Positions 28,403 through 34,712 of a stretch of 41,504 nt of DNA are shown here, piece by piece. A program made the position numbers and the translations under genes. Location of the stretch: IMG/VR virus record IMGVR_UViG_3300009177_000020, positions 1 to 41,504 of that record, one strand, 5' to 3'. Below the pieces are notes generated by a model, which worked only from the letters and a program-made list of their open reading frames with translations, was not told where the DNA came from and did no database searches. This DNA is from a virus. Numbering within the stretch: the first letter of the stretch is position 1; every line of letters starts with the position of its first letter.

Positions 28403-28977
28403 TGCCTGCAGCCTCAAGAACGACGATCGAGCGCGTGTGGGCGATGCCGTCCGCACAGACGTTTGCCATTCCGCCGATTGCCGAGTTATTGACGCGATGG
28501 TTGCGGGGCTGCGCGATCGTCATTGATCCGTTCTGTGGGCAGTCTGTTCTCGGCTCGCACCGGAACGATTTGGCGAGCGGCCAGGATGCGGAATCCTACG
28601 TACATTCTCTGGATGTCGAGGCGGATGCGGTGTTGTTCGATCCTCCGTATTCGCCTCGCCAAATCTCGGAAGTCTATCGTTCAGTGGGTCTCGCGTGTGG
28701 CCAACGGGAGACACAGAACGGCGGTCTGTATAAACGTGTCAAGGATGCCTTGGACCAGAAACTCGCGCTCGGAGGCATCGCGATCTGTTGCGGCTGGAAC
28801 TCGGCCGGTTTTGGCGTGTCACGGCGGTATGAACCGCTCGAAATACTCTTGGTGTGCCACGGCGGCGCACACCAAGACACCATCGTGACCGTGGAGCGGA
28901 AAGTCGCGCACCAGGGGTGTCTCGTTCTTGAGGATAGCGAAGCGGTCGGTTCCGCCGATGCGAGGTCTTTACGGTGA
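28402..28977 (+). CDS. Adenine-specific DNA methyltransferase-like protein (DPPY)
   Basis: This 191-aa protein has the two key methyltransferase motifs: a SAM-site VIDPFCGQSVLG near residue 40-52 and the catalytic DPPYSPRQISEVY near residue 79-91, in the alpha-type order. The rest fits a minimal Rossmann-like fold (LALGGIAICCGWNSAGFG, EPLEILLVCHGGAHQD). It would methylate adenine N6 (or cytosine N4) in phage or host DNA, perhaps to evade restriction. It lacks a separate recognition domain, so specificity is unclear. The final LEDSEAVGSADARSLR is repeat-encoded. It is the sole gene of the third bracketed cassette. Confidence 0.78.
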   Translation: MPAASRTTIERVWAMPSAQTFAIPPIAELLTRWLRGCAIVIDPFCGQSVLGSHRNDLASGQDAESYVHSLDVEADAVLFDPPYSPRQISEVYRSVGLACGQRETQNGGLYKRVKDALDQKLALGGIAICCGWNSAGFGVSRRYEPLEILLVCHGGAHQDTIVTVERKVAHQGCLVLEDSEAVGSADARSLR

Positions 28978-29007
28978 GTGCCATTCACACATTCGAGATC
29001 GCGTGAA
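28944..29007 (-). repeat. Cassette repeat copy 6 (minus orientation)
   Basis: GCGAGGTC (28960-28967) and GAGATCGC (28995-29002). With the upstream GTTCTTGAGGAT it is almost the same as copy 2, over about 80 bp, so these two copies are the closest pair. Confidence 0.85.
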
Positions 29008-29019
29008 AGGAATTTCTTA

Positions 29020-29454
29020 ATGTCAGATCAACCCTCCTCTTCCCTCTCTGCCGTCCCCGTCCGAGGGCTGGAGGAGCAGATGTTGCGCCGTGATTTCGAC
29101 GTGCTGCTGTCCACGCTAGTGGCGGTGCGCCTCCTGATCAGCAATGGCGACCATCAAGAATCGTATTGGGAGTGCGAGAAGGCGATCAAGCAGACGGAAG
29201 ACTTACAGGCCGCGCTCGTCCCGTGCCCCGCTGTCGCCTCACCGGCCTGGCGACCGATGGAGACAGCCCCGAAGGATGGACGTCACGTGCTGCTGATTGC
29301 TCGTGGCGGCTATCCCGACGTGGGCCGCTGGTTCGACTGTGGCGTGAACGAGGTGGGGTTCTGGGCGGTTCATGCGATTCGATGGGAACCCACGCACTGG
29401 ATGCCGTTACCAGCGCCCCCACTGCCCGCCGTCCGACCGCAGGAGGAGGCATGA
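29020..29454 (+). CDS. DUF551-like protein, 144 aa
   Basis: The ATG at 29020 has GAAAGGAATTTC upstream. Residues 70-135 contain WRPMETAPKDGRHVLLIARG and EPTHWMPLPAPPLP, the DUF551 signature (a W-x-P start, G-x-x-V-L and a closing H-W-M-P-L-P). The N-terminal 65 residues are helical. DUF551 proteins are common in phages and of unknown function. Confidence 0.75.
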   Translation: MSDQPSSSLSAVPVRGLEEQMLRRDFDVLLSTLVAVRLLISNGDHQESYWECEKAIKQTEDLQAALVPCPAVASPAWRPMETAPKDGRHVLLIARGGYPDVGRWFDCGVNEVGFWAVHAIRWEPTHWMPLPAPPLPAVRPQEEA

Positions 29455-30296
29455 GCAAGGAGCAGAGCGGCGACAGCCAGACCACGTCGATCACCAACGT
29501 CGCGGCGTTCGTCGATGGCTGGCTCGCGCAAGAACTGAATGATTGGGATCGGCAGTCCAAGGACGAAATCCGCCGCAGTTTAATCGGTCTGAGACGCGCC
29601 ATTGCTGACCACATCGTTCTTCCTCGGCTAGATGGGGTAATTGAACGACTGCGAGCGGCCAATCTTCCGACGTTCGACTTGCTCTATAACCCGCTGACGT
29701 GCGAGAAGGTGGACGGGTATAAGGTTGCGCGTTACGAAGACGTTGTGGCATTTCTAGCGCGACGAGCGGACGAGCTAGAAACCATCCTTCCTACAGATTG
29801 CCCGTCCTGTGAGTCTCCATATCCGCAGCTTCATCAGGCGATGCGATGGGACGGCGAGGCGTCGAGATGTCGTGATCCCTGGCACGACAAGAGCAAGATA
29901 ACCTCGCAGGCCCAGCACACCGAACTCCTCGCCGCCCTCGCGTCCCTGGTGGCGCGAATGCGCCAGCGAAACTATGACGCGGCGTTGTATTGGGCTGATG
30001 AACTCGCGGCGCTCCTGAAGGATCCCGCAGCGACGACGGACGACGATCAGGCGCGATCTCGACCCGCCATGGACCCCGGAGCCGGAGACCTCGCACCGAC
30101 CAGTCCGACCTCGCCACCCTCCTCAAGCCCGCCCTTGACGTATGGCGAACTGGACGCGCTGCCCGAGACCCAGGGGCCGGTCTGCTATACCGCGCCGGAC
30201 GGGACGACGGAGCCACTCGGCGCCATCGACCATCGCGGGCGCCGCTGGCTGGTCGGCTGGGCCGGTGGCGTGCGCTATAAGAAATGGGCGGGGTAG
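29451..30296 (+). CDS. Unknown protein with two domains, 281 aa
   Basis: It overlaps the DUF551 gene by ATGA. The N-terminal 120 residues are helical (AAFVDGWLAQELNDWDRQSK, GLRRAIADHIVLPRLDGVIE, RADELETILP). CPSCESPYPQLHQAM forms a metal knuckle. The C-terminal part after residue 200 is Pro/Ser/Thr-rich (DLAPTSPTSPPSSSPP), is encoded by repeat copy 7, and ends in a small beta domain (PETQGPVCYTAPDGTTEPLG, WLVGWAGGVRYKKW). The repeat has apparently joined two coding pieces in frame. No family recognised. Confidence 0.58.
   Translation: MSKEQSGDSQTTSITNVAAFVDGWLAQELNDWDRQSKDEIRRSLIGLRRAIADHIVLPRLDGVIERLRAANLPTFDLLYNPLTCEKVDGYKVARYEDVVAFLARRADELETILPTDCPSCESPYPQLHQAMRWDGEASRCRDPWHDKSKITSQAQHTELLAALASLVARMRQRNYDAALYWADELAALLKDPAATTDDDQARSRPAMDPGAGDLAPTSPTSPPSSSPPLTYGELDALPETQGPVCYTAPDGTTEPLGAIDHRGRRWLVGWAGGVRYKKWAG
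30049..30111 (+). repeat. Cassette repeat copy 7 (plus orientation)
   Basis: GCGATCTCG (30054-30062) and GACCTCGC (30088-30095), followed by ACCGACCAGTCCGACC. It lies fully inside a coding frame. CCAGTCCGACC is shared with copy 8, so copies 7 and 8 form a matched pair. Confidence 0.78.
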
Positions 30297-30305
30297 TGGT
30301 CGGCG

Positions 30306-30372
30306 GGTCGGACTGGTGGCTGCGAGGTCTGCAGGACCGGCAGACCCCGATGGGGGAGATCGCGCCTGAAGA
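30306..30372 (-). repeat. Cassette repeat copy 8 (minus orientation)
   Basis: GCGAGGTC (30322-30329) and GAGATCGC (30356-30363), preceded by GGTCGGACTGG. Read on the minus strand the centre holds the inner hairpin CCCC-AT-CGGGG. It ends 12 bp before the serine recombinase stop codon and runs into the palindrome GAAGATCTTC (30368-30377). Confidence 0.78.
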
Positions 30373-30383
30373 TCTTCGGGCTC

Positions 30384-31073
30384 TTACGCGGCCGTCTTCA
30401 GCAGACTCCGCACATACTCCATGCGCCACGGCGTCCCCGCCCGCGTCGTATACCCGGCGACGTTCAGTGCCTCCGCCGTCGCCTTCAAGCTGAACCCGGC
30501 CGCCCGGCAGTCGCGCAGCACGACGAGCATGGCCTGCTCCCCGGCATGAGGCACCAACCCATCCGTCCCGCGTTGAAAGCCATAGACCGGCGTCCCGGTG
30601 GACTTCCCCTGCGCCTTCAACTGGCGGAGGGCATCGCGGGTGCGTTCCCCAATCGCTTCCCGCTCCCACTGGGAGACGCTCATCATGATGTTGAGGACCA
30701 GGCGGCCGGCCGGCGAGCTCGTGTCGAGCGACTCCGAGACGGAAATCAGCGCCACCCCGCGGGCTTCGAAGCGTTCGAGGAGGTCAGCCAGGTCGCGCAC
30801 CGAGCGCGTCAGGCGATCGAGTTTGGCGACAATCACGGTATCCACCTGCTTGGCGTCGATGAGCGCCAGGAGCTGGACCATGCCGGGGCGCTCGAGCGTC
30901 TTCGCGGATTCGGTGTCGATAATCATCGAGCCGAGCGCGGTGCCGCGGACGGCCACCATCGCTTCGATCCGCGCCTGCTGGGCCTCGAGCGACAAGCCCT
31001 GCTTTTCGGTCGAGACGCGGACATAGCCGACGACGGCGCGGGGGACGGACGGGAGACTGGGACGGCTGGCCAT
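30384..31073 (-). CDS. Serine recombinase (resolvase/invertase family)
   Basis: This 229-aa enzyme has the resolvase N-terminal domain. Catalytic Ser21 lies in VGYVRVSTEKQGLSLEAQQ, and the conserved arginines are in KLDRLTRSVRDLADLL. The SPAGRLVLNIMMSVSQWERE helix precedes IGERTRDALRQLKAQGKSTG, the E-helix and linker. A C-terminal helix-turn-helix (FSLKATAEALNVAGYTTRAG) binds the crossover site. Size matches small resolvases and invertases, not large serine integrases. It is the last gene of a leftward operon and its stop is next to repeat copy 8. The phage already has a tyrosine integrase, so this enzyme must act on another site, possibly the inverted repeats nearby. Confidence 0.9.
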   Translation of the reverse strand: MASRPSLPSVPRAVVGYVRVSTEKQGLSLEAQQARIEAMVAVRGTALGSMIIDTESAKTLERPGMVQLLALIDAKQVDTVIVAKLDRLTRSVRDLADLLERFEARGVALISVSESLDTSSPAGRLVLNIMMSVSQWEREAIGERTRDALRQLKAQGKSTGTPVYGFQRGTDGLVPHAGEQAMLVVLRDCRAAGFSLKATAEALNVAGYTTRAGTPWRMEYVRSLLKTAA

Positions 31074-31322
31074 TTACTTCGCCTCTTCAGGAGTCGCGGG
31101 TTTCTTGGGACGGCCCCCGAGGAGGCCGTTGGCGCGGGCGGCGGCGGCTTTGGCGGGGGTCGAGACGCCCTTCCCGGCCTTCCCCCCTTTGCGGCCGAGC
31201 GCGACCGCGTGAGGGTCTTTCAGGCCCCTGGCGGCCCGTTTCCATCGGGCGCAGTTGCGGCACTTGCGGTGATGCGCGGCGTTCCACTGTTCGCAGGGGC
31301 ATTGCCACGGCCCCGCCGTCAT
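31074..31322 (-). CDS. Zinc-knuckle basic protein, 82 aa
   Basis: CPCEQWNAAHHRKCRNCARW is a Cys/His knuckle. The rest (DPHAVALGRKGGKAGKGVST, AAAARANGLLGGRPKK) is basic with GRKGGKA/GGRPKK repeats typical of small DNA-binding KGG-type proteins. Its stop abuts the recombinase ATG with no gap, so both are probably translated together. It could assist recombination as an architectural factor. Confidence 0.65.
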   Translation of the reverse strand: MTAGPWQCPCEQWNAAHHRKCRNCARWKRAARGLKDPHAVALGRKGGKAGKGVSTPAKAAAARANGLLGGRPKKPATPEEAK

Positions 31323-31816
31323 GACGCCGCGCCGTCAATCTCTCGTATGGCTGTGGTGGCTTCAGCGCACCAGTCCGCGCCTTCCCACGCATTCACGATG
31401 TCTCGGAGTATTCGCAGGAGGTGGTCATGCCGCGATTTCCACGCATAGCGGCCCCCAGGACGCAGGACGTCCACCTGCTGCTCCGCATCAGCTAGTGTCT
31501 GGTCTAGCCGTGCGCGCAACTGGTCAGAGGACGCGGCCCGTGGTGCATCGAGCGACTCAAAGTGGCTCTCTGCCCACTCACGCCATTCGTTCTCGCGTCG
31601 GATAGAGGCCAGTGCGAGCGTGTGCCAATCTTTCTCGGCGCTGTCGTGCGGGAAATGCTCGCCGCCTCGCTCTAATGCCGCGTCGATGCGTTCTTCGATG
31701 CACGCCGCGGCTTGCATGTGCCCCTGTTCGTCTCGCTGCCATTGTCCGCACGGACCTTCGTGCGGGAACGGGCGCGTGCAGTCCCATGCGCAGGTGGCGT
31801 CACGGTCGTCCATCAC
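31319..31816 (-). CDS. Unknown helical protein, 165 aa
   Basis: An N-terminal Cys/His/Pro segment (ATCAWDCTRPFPHEGPCG) is followed by helices (ACIEERIDAALERGGEHFPH, LALASIRRENEWREWAESHF, HDHLLRILRDIVNAWEGADW). C-W-D-C-x8-H-E-G-x-C-G resembles a small metal site seen in phage early proteins. Overlaps both neighbours by four bases. No function known. Confidence 0.6.
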   Translation of the reverse strand: MMDDRDATCAWDCTRPFPHEGPCGQWQRDEQGHMQAAACIEERIDAALERGGEHFPHDSAEKDWHTLALASIRRENEWREWAESHFESLDAPRAASSDQLRARLDQTLADAEQQVDVLRPGGRYAWKSRHDHLLRILRDIVNAWEGADWCAEATTAIREIDGAAS

Positions 31817-32025
31817 AACCCCACCGAGGTCATGAGGGCATCGCCGGCCGCTTCGCCATTCCGCCGGATGAACTCCTCAATCAGGTGCGCCCGCACCAGG
31901 CGGCTGTCCGTCGTCAGCGGCGCCGCGCTCAGCGTGCCCACCGACTCTTCAATCTGCGCGGTCGTCATTTCGGCAATCTTCGCCGTCAGCAGGTCGGTCG
32001 CCGTCGCCGTGTTCATGCTGTTCAT
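31813..32025 (-). CDS. First gene of the recombinase operon, 70 aa
   Basis: The start ATG at 32025 is about where transcription should begin from the promoter at 32033-32061, so the message appears leaderless. The protein is helical (TATATDLLTAKIAEMTTAQI, SRLVRAHLIEEFIRRNGEAA) with no recognised domain. Upstream in-frame ATGs would lie within or before the promoter and are unlikely. A regulatory role is suggested by its place and by the palindromic operator in its promoter. Confidence 0.6.
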   Translation of the reverse strand: MNSMNTATATDLLTAKIAEMTTAQIEESVGTLSAAPLTTDSRLVRAHLIEEFIRRNGEAAGDALMTSVGL

Positions 32026-32032
32026 GTCTACT

Positions 32033-32061
32033 AATATAGCCATACCGCTATGGGTTGTCAA
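32033..32061 (-). promoter_or_regulatory. Near-consensus promoter with palindromic operator
   Basis: Minus strand: -35 TTGACA (32061-32056), 17-bp spacer, -10 TATATT (32038-32033). The spacer contains CCATA-GCGG-TATGG, a perfect 5-bp inverted repeat. The ATG lies at 32025, seven bases downstream of the -10, so transcription likely starts at or next to the start codon. Confidence 0.82.
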
Positions 32062-32073
32062 GAGGGAAGAACG

Positions 32074-32328
32074 ATGGCCGATCCGATTTCTGAAGAGACA
32101 GCGAAACGTGTCCGGTATGACGCGGAAACGACGGTCCTCCAGGCCGTGCTCGACGCCATCGCAGGCACGCTCGACCCCTCCACCCAGATCGCCGACCACC
32201 CGAGCGTCAAATTCGCCCAGATGCAGCGGCTCAAGCTGGAGGAGACGGCCAGACTCTCACAGCAGCTCGCCGCCGACGCGCTCGCCATGGTGACGCACCT
32301 CGTCCGACTCCTCGGCCAACGTCCCTAA
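32074..32328 (+). CDS. Small helical protein at the start of the late block, 84 aa
   Basis: The ATG at 32074 has AGAGGGA seven to thirteen bases upstream. An upstream in-frame ATG at 32050 would overlap the leftward promoter and is less likely. The product is helical (EETAKRVRYDAETTVLQAVL, FAQMQRLKLEETARLSQQLA). It is divergent from the recombinase operon, 48 bases away. No family recognised. Confidence 0.6.
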   Translation: MADPISEETAKRVRYDAETTVLQAVLDAIAGTLDPSTQIADHPSVKFAQMQRLKLEETARLSQQLAADALAMVTHLVRLLGQRP

Positions 32329-32571
32329 CCCTCACTTTGCGACGCAAACCCTCGATTTACGGAATGCGAAAGCAAGCATATTCGTTTCGGCACATGTAAC
32401 GAATCAGGCCACAAGTCGCACGATCTGTCCCATCTATAGAAATAATCGTGACTTTCTCGAATAACTGTGCCATAACGTCACACGGCGGGTATTAGAGGCC
32501 GAAGGGCGAAAGCCCGAAGGCACCGCGCACTACAGCAGTAACCATCCCGGCACCGCGGACCGAAAGAGCGC
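32329..32571. promoter_or_regulatory. Non-coding, AT-richer region upstream of small terminase with RNA-like structure
   Basis: This 243-bp gap is the longest non-coding stretch in the late half and is visibly AT-richer than its surroundings from 32329 to 32480. A possible promoter is TTTACG (32356-32361), 17 bp, TATTCG (32379-32384). Nearer the gene, GGGC-GAAA-GCCC (32504-32515) is a GNRA-capped stem. It is extended by a symmetric GAA/GAA internal loop and GCC/GGC, followed by CCGCG (32523-32527) pairing with CGCGG (32554-32558). It could be the late promoter with a structured leader, the packaging site, or both. Confidence 0.5.
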
Positions 32572-33048
32572 ATGAACCTACAGCAGCTCGCCGCGGACAT
32601 CAGCAACGCCTACATCCCCCCCGATACCGGCCGACCCTGTGAGATCGGGAACGCCGATACCGTCCAAGAACTCCTGACCTACATCCAGGACGGCAACTAC
32701 CTCGAAGTCGCCGCAGAACTCTCAGGCGTCAGCGAGAACACCATTCGCAACTGGATCAAACGCGGCGAGGCCGGCGAAGAACCGTTCACCGTGTTCATGC
32801 GGGCTGTGAAAAGGGCGAGCGCCAAAGCGGAGGCGGAAGAGGTCGGCAAAGTCCGCAAGGCAGGCAACGATCCGCGCTTCTGGGCGGCGTCGATGACGTA
32901 TCTCGAGCGCCGGCATCCCGAGCGCTGGGCCAGGCGCAGCGAAGACGGCAACAGCCCACGCGTGGTGGTGCAGATCGGCTGTAAAGACAGCGACGTGCAG
33001 GTGTGCATCTCTTCACCTGTGCCTGCAGTGCCCTTGCTCAGCGAGTAA
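32572..33048 (+). CDS. terS: Terminase small subunit
   Basis: This 158-aa protein recognises the packaging site and activates the large subunit. It has an N-terminal helix-turn-helix (YLEVAAELSGVSENTIRNWI followed by KRGEAG), and FTVFMRAVKRASAKAEAEEV as the oligomerisation helix. The C-terminal PRFWAASMTYLERRHPERW and ARR tail is typical of terS proteins of podo- and siphoviruses. The gene begins the packaging module and follows structured non-coding DNA. A His/Asp/Cys-rich end (GCKDSDVQVCISS) is unusual. Confidence 0.85.
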   Translation: MNLQQLAADISNAYIPPDTGRPCEIGNADTVQELLTYIQDGNYLEVAAELSGVSENTIRNWIKRGEAGEEPFTVFMRAVKRASAKAEAEEVGKVRKAGNDPRFWAASMTYLERRHPERWARRSEDGNSPRVVVQIGCKDSDVQVCISSPVPAVPLLSE

Positions 33049-33229
33049 CGACGGGACAGCGCCGAACGCCTCTACCTTTCGCTACGCAGTGAACGAGCGC
33101 GAAGACGCAACGATAGAAGCACCACGCTACGTGTTACGTGTGTAGCACCTCCGCCCGGCTCGAGCCTGCGCTCGATTGACACGCGGCGGGGCGGCGCGGA
33201 TCGGGTCTTGGCGCGGAGGATTTTCTCCG

Positions 33230-33406
33230 ATGAAACGCGGTTCTGGCGCGGCGAAGAAAAAAGGGACAGCGCGAAAGAGCGCGCCCCCGCGCGGCAGCAT
33301 CACGGTCGGCCGGTGGAAGGCGGGGACGCGAGGCGGCACGGTGATCGGGATGACGCGGGCGGGGATGCGGTGGTGGCTGGCGCATGTCCCCGACGTGCGG
33401 GGGTGA
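33230..33406 (+). CDS. Basic small protein, 58 aa
   Basis: ATG 33230 has a good ribosome binding site (GGAGGA nine bases upstream). The product is Lys/Arg/Gly-rich (RGSGAAKKKGTARKSAPPRG) with a beta-like C-terminus (GTVIGMTRAGMRWWLAHV). The first 180 bases after terS contain the imperfect inverted repeat GCTAC/GTAGC (33127-33147) and no other credible gene. Confidence 0.55.
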   Translation: MKRGSGAAKKKGTARKSAPPRGSITVGRWKAGTRGGTVIGMTRAGMRWWLAHVPDVRG

Positions 33407-33415
33407 GTCGAAATA

Positions 33416-33631
33416 ATGGCGAGTGCGCAGTGGAAGGAACCGACATCGGCGCCGGTGGCGTTGACCCTCGAGCAAGAAGTCGTGCAGTTGCGGCGGGAGA
33501 AGGCGGCCCTGCTGAAGGCGTTGCACACGGCGATGGACTGCGCGTGGGCGACGTATCGGACGAACGAAGACGTCTATGCGCGGTGCCGGGACGCGATTGC
33601 GGACGTGCACGGATGGAAGAAGCCGCGATGA
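33416..33631 (+). CDS. Small helical protein, 71 aa
   Basis: The product has one long amphipathic helix (LTLEQEVVQLRREKAALLKA, LHTAMDCAWATYR), probably a short coiled coil. Stop overlaps the next ATG. No family recognised. Confidence 0.55.
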   Translation: MASAQWKEPTSAPVALTLEQEVVQLRREKAALLKALHTAMDCAWATYRTNEDVYARCRDAIADVHGWKKPR

Positions 33632-33819
33632 CGGAGCGCGAGCGATGCGAGGTGGCGCGGACGTGGACGTGGCAGTGCCCGGGGTGCCGATGTCTGCGGC
33701 CGGCGAGCGTCACGGGGTTGTGTGCGGCGTGTCTGGCGCACGCGGCGCGCAATGCGGCGTTGCGGGAGGAAGCGTGGGAGCGGAGTCTGGCGTGGCAGGG
33801 GCGGAGTCGGTGTGAGTGA
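33628..33819 (+). CDS. Zinc-ribbon micro-protein, 63 aa
   Basis: ATGA overlap with the previous gene. CPGCRCLRPASVTGLCAACL is a zinc ribbon with two CxxC pairs, then a charged helix (HAARNAALREEAWERSLAW). Probably nucleic-acid binding. Confidence 0.6.
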   Translation: MTERERCEVARTWTWQCPGCRCLRPASVTGLCAACLAHAARNAALREEAWERSLAWQGRSRCE

Positions 33820-33991
33820 GCGCGAGGCGCCTCCGGTGAATCTGGAGCTCTCGGCGGCCGAGCGGGCGTGGGTGGCGCGGCAGCAAAAAAAGGCGAGGAA
33901 GGCGCAGGGCGGGAAATACATCCGGCATCAGAGTCGGAAAGAGCTGGCGCGGCGGCTCAGACAGCAGCAGGAGACGCGAAGCGATGTCTGA
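33812..33991 (+). CDS. Small basic protein, 59 aa
   Basis: GTG 33812 lies within the previous gene's end. The body (NLELSAAERAWVARQQKKAR, SRKELARRLRQQQ) is a basic helix pair. It overlaps the next gene by eight bases. Unknown role. Confidence 0.52.
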   Translation: MSEREAPPVNLELSAAERAWVARQQKKARKAQGGKYIRHQSRKELARRLRQQQETRSDV

Positions 33992-34712
33992 CTACACGAA
34001 GGCCCGGCTGACGATCGCGGCGGTCCTGCTCGGCCTCTATGCCGTCGTGGCGTGGGCGCAGGTGACGAACCTGATGAACACCGGGCTGCGGGTCGACAGC
34101 AACGGCGCCCTGATGGTGACGGCGGCGGCGTTTTCGGGGACGCAGGGGCCGGTCACCAATGCCGCGAATCTCGGGGTCAAGACGGATACCAGTTCGCAGT
34201 TGATCGTGACGCTGGCGGGCGGCGGGACGGCGCCGGTCATCAGTGTGGGGACGGGGACGGCGACGGCGACCCTGGGCGGCGTGCTCTCGACCAACGTCAC
34301 GGCGACGTCGACGACGGGTCTTGTGGAAGAGACGCTGATGCAGTACTCGCTCCCCGCCAATACGTTGGCGGTGAACGGGCGCGGCGTGCGGATTACGGTC
34401 GGCGGGACGTTTGCGGCGAACGCGAACACGAAAACTCTGATCGTGTATTTCGGCGCGGCGACGATCGGGTTTTCCAACAGCCTCGTCGTGGCCCCCAACG
34501 GCGTCAGTTACACCGGCACGTTCACGGTCCATCGCGTCAGTGCCACGACGCAAACCTCGACGACGCTGCATGGGGTCGCGTTCAACGTCGAAGCGCGCCG
34601 CACGGCGGCCACCGAAACCCTCGCCAATGCGGTCATCATCAAAGTCACCGGCACCGGCCCGACCACGATCGGCGACATCACGGCCAATCTGCTCATGGTG
34701 GAGGCGATCTAA
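33984..34712 (+). CDS. Beta-rich fibre-like protein with an N-terminal signal peptide
   Basis: This 242-aa protein opens with a short basic end, a hydrophobic core (LTIAAVLLGLYAVVAWA) and an A-W-A/Q site near residue 26, a standard Sec signal peptide. The rest is Thr/Gly/Val-rich beta-sheet (GTGTATATLGGVLSTNVT). A C-terminal domain of 110 residues (TLAVNGRGVRITVGGTFAAN, TKTLIVYFGAATIGF, SYTGTFTVHRV) resembles phage fibre or head-fibre jelly-rolls. A virion-type fold behind a signal peptide implies export, such as a surface protein made in the infected cell or lysogen. A membrane-anchored start is the alternative. Confidence 0.58.
   Translation: MSDYTKARLTIAAVLLGLYAVVAWAQVTNLMNTGLRVDSNGALMVTAAAFSGTQGPVTNAANLGVKTDTSSQLIVTLAGGGTAPVISVGTGTATATLGGVLSTNVTATSTTGLVEETLMQYSLPANTLAVNGRGVRITVGGTFAANANTKTLIVYFGAATIGFSNSLVVAPNGVSYTGTFTVHRVSATTQTSTTLHGVAFNVEARRTAATETLANAVIIKVTGTGPTTIGDITANLLMVEAI

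Noticed and set aside
23849-30372. CRISPR array or integron attC array
   Set aside because: Copies are far apart, alternate in orientation and lack uniform spacers; the ends do not have the integron GTTRRRY boxes. The likeness to attC is only in having conserved ends and a variable folded centre.
33160-33200. Promoter based on TTGACA near 33176
   Set aside because: No acceptable -10 box lies 16-18 bp downstream in the very GC-rich sequence.
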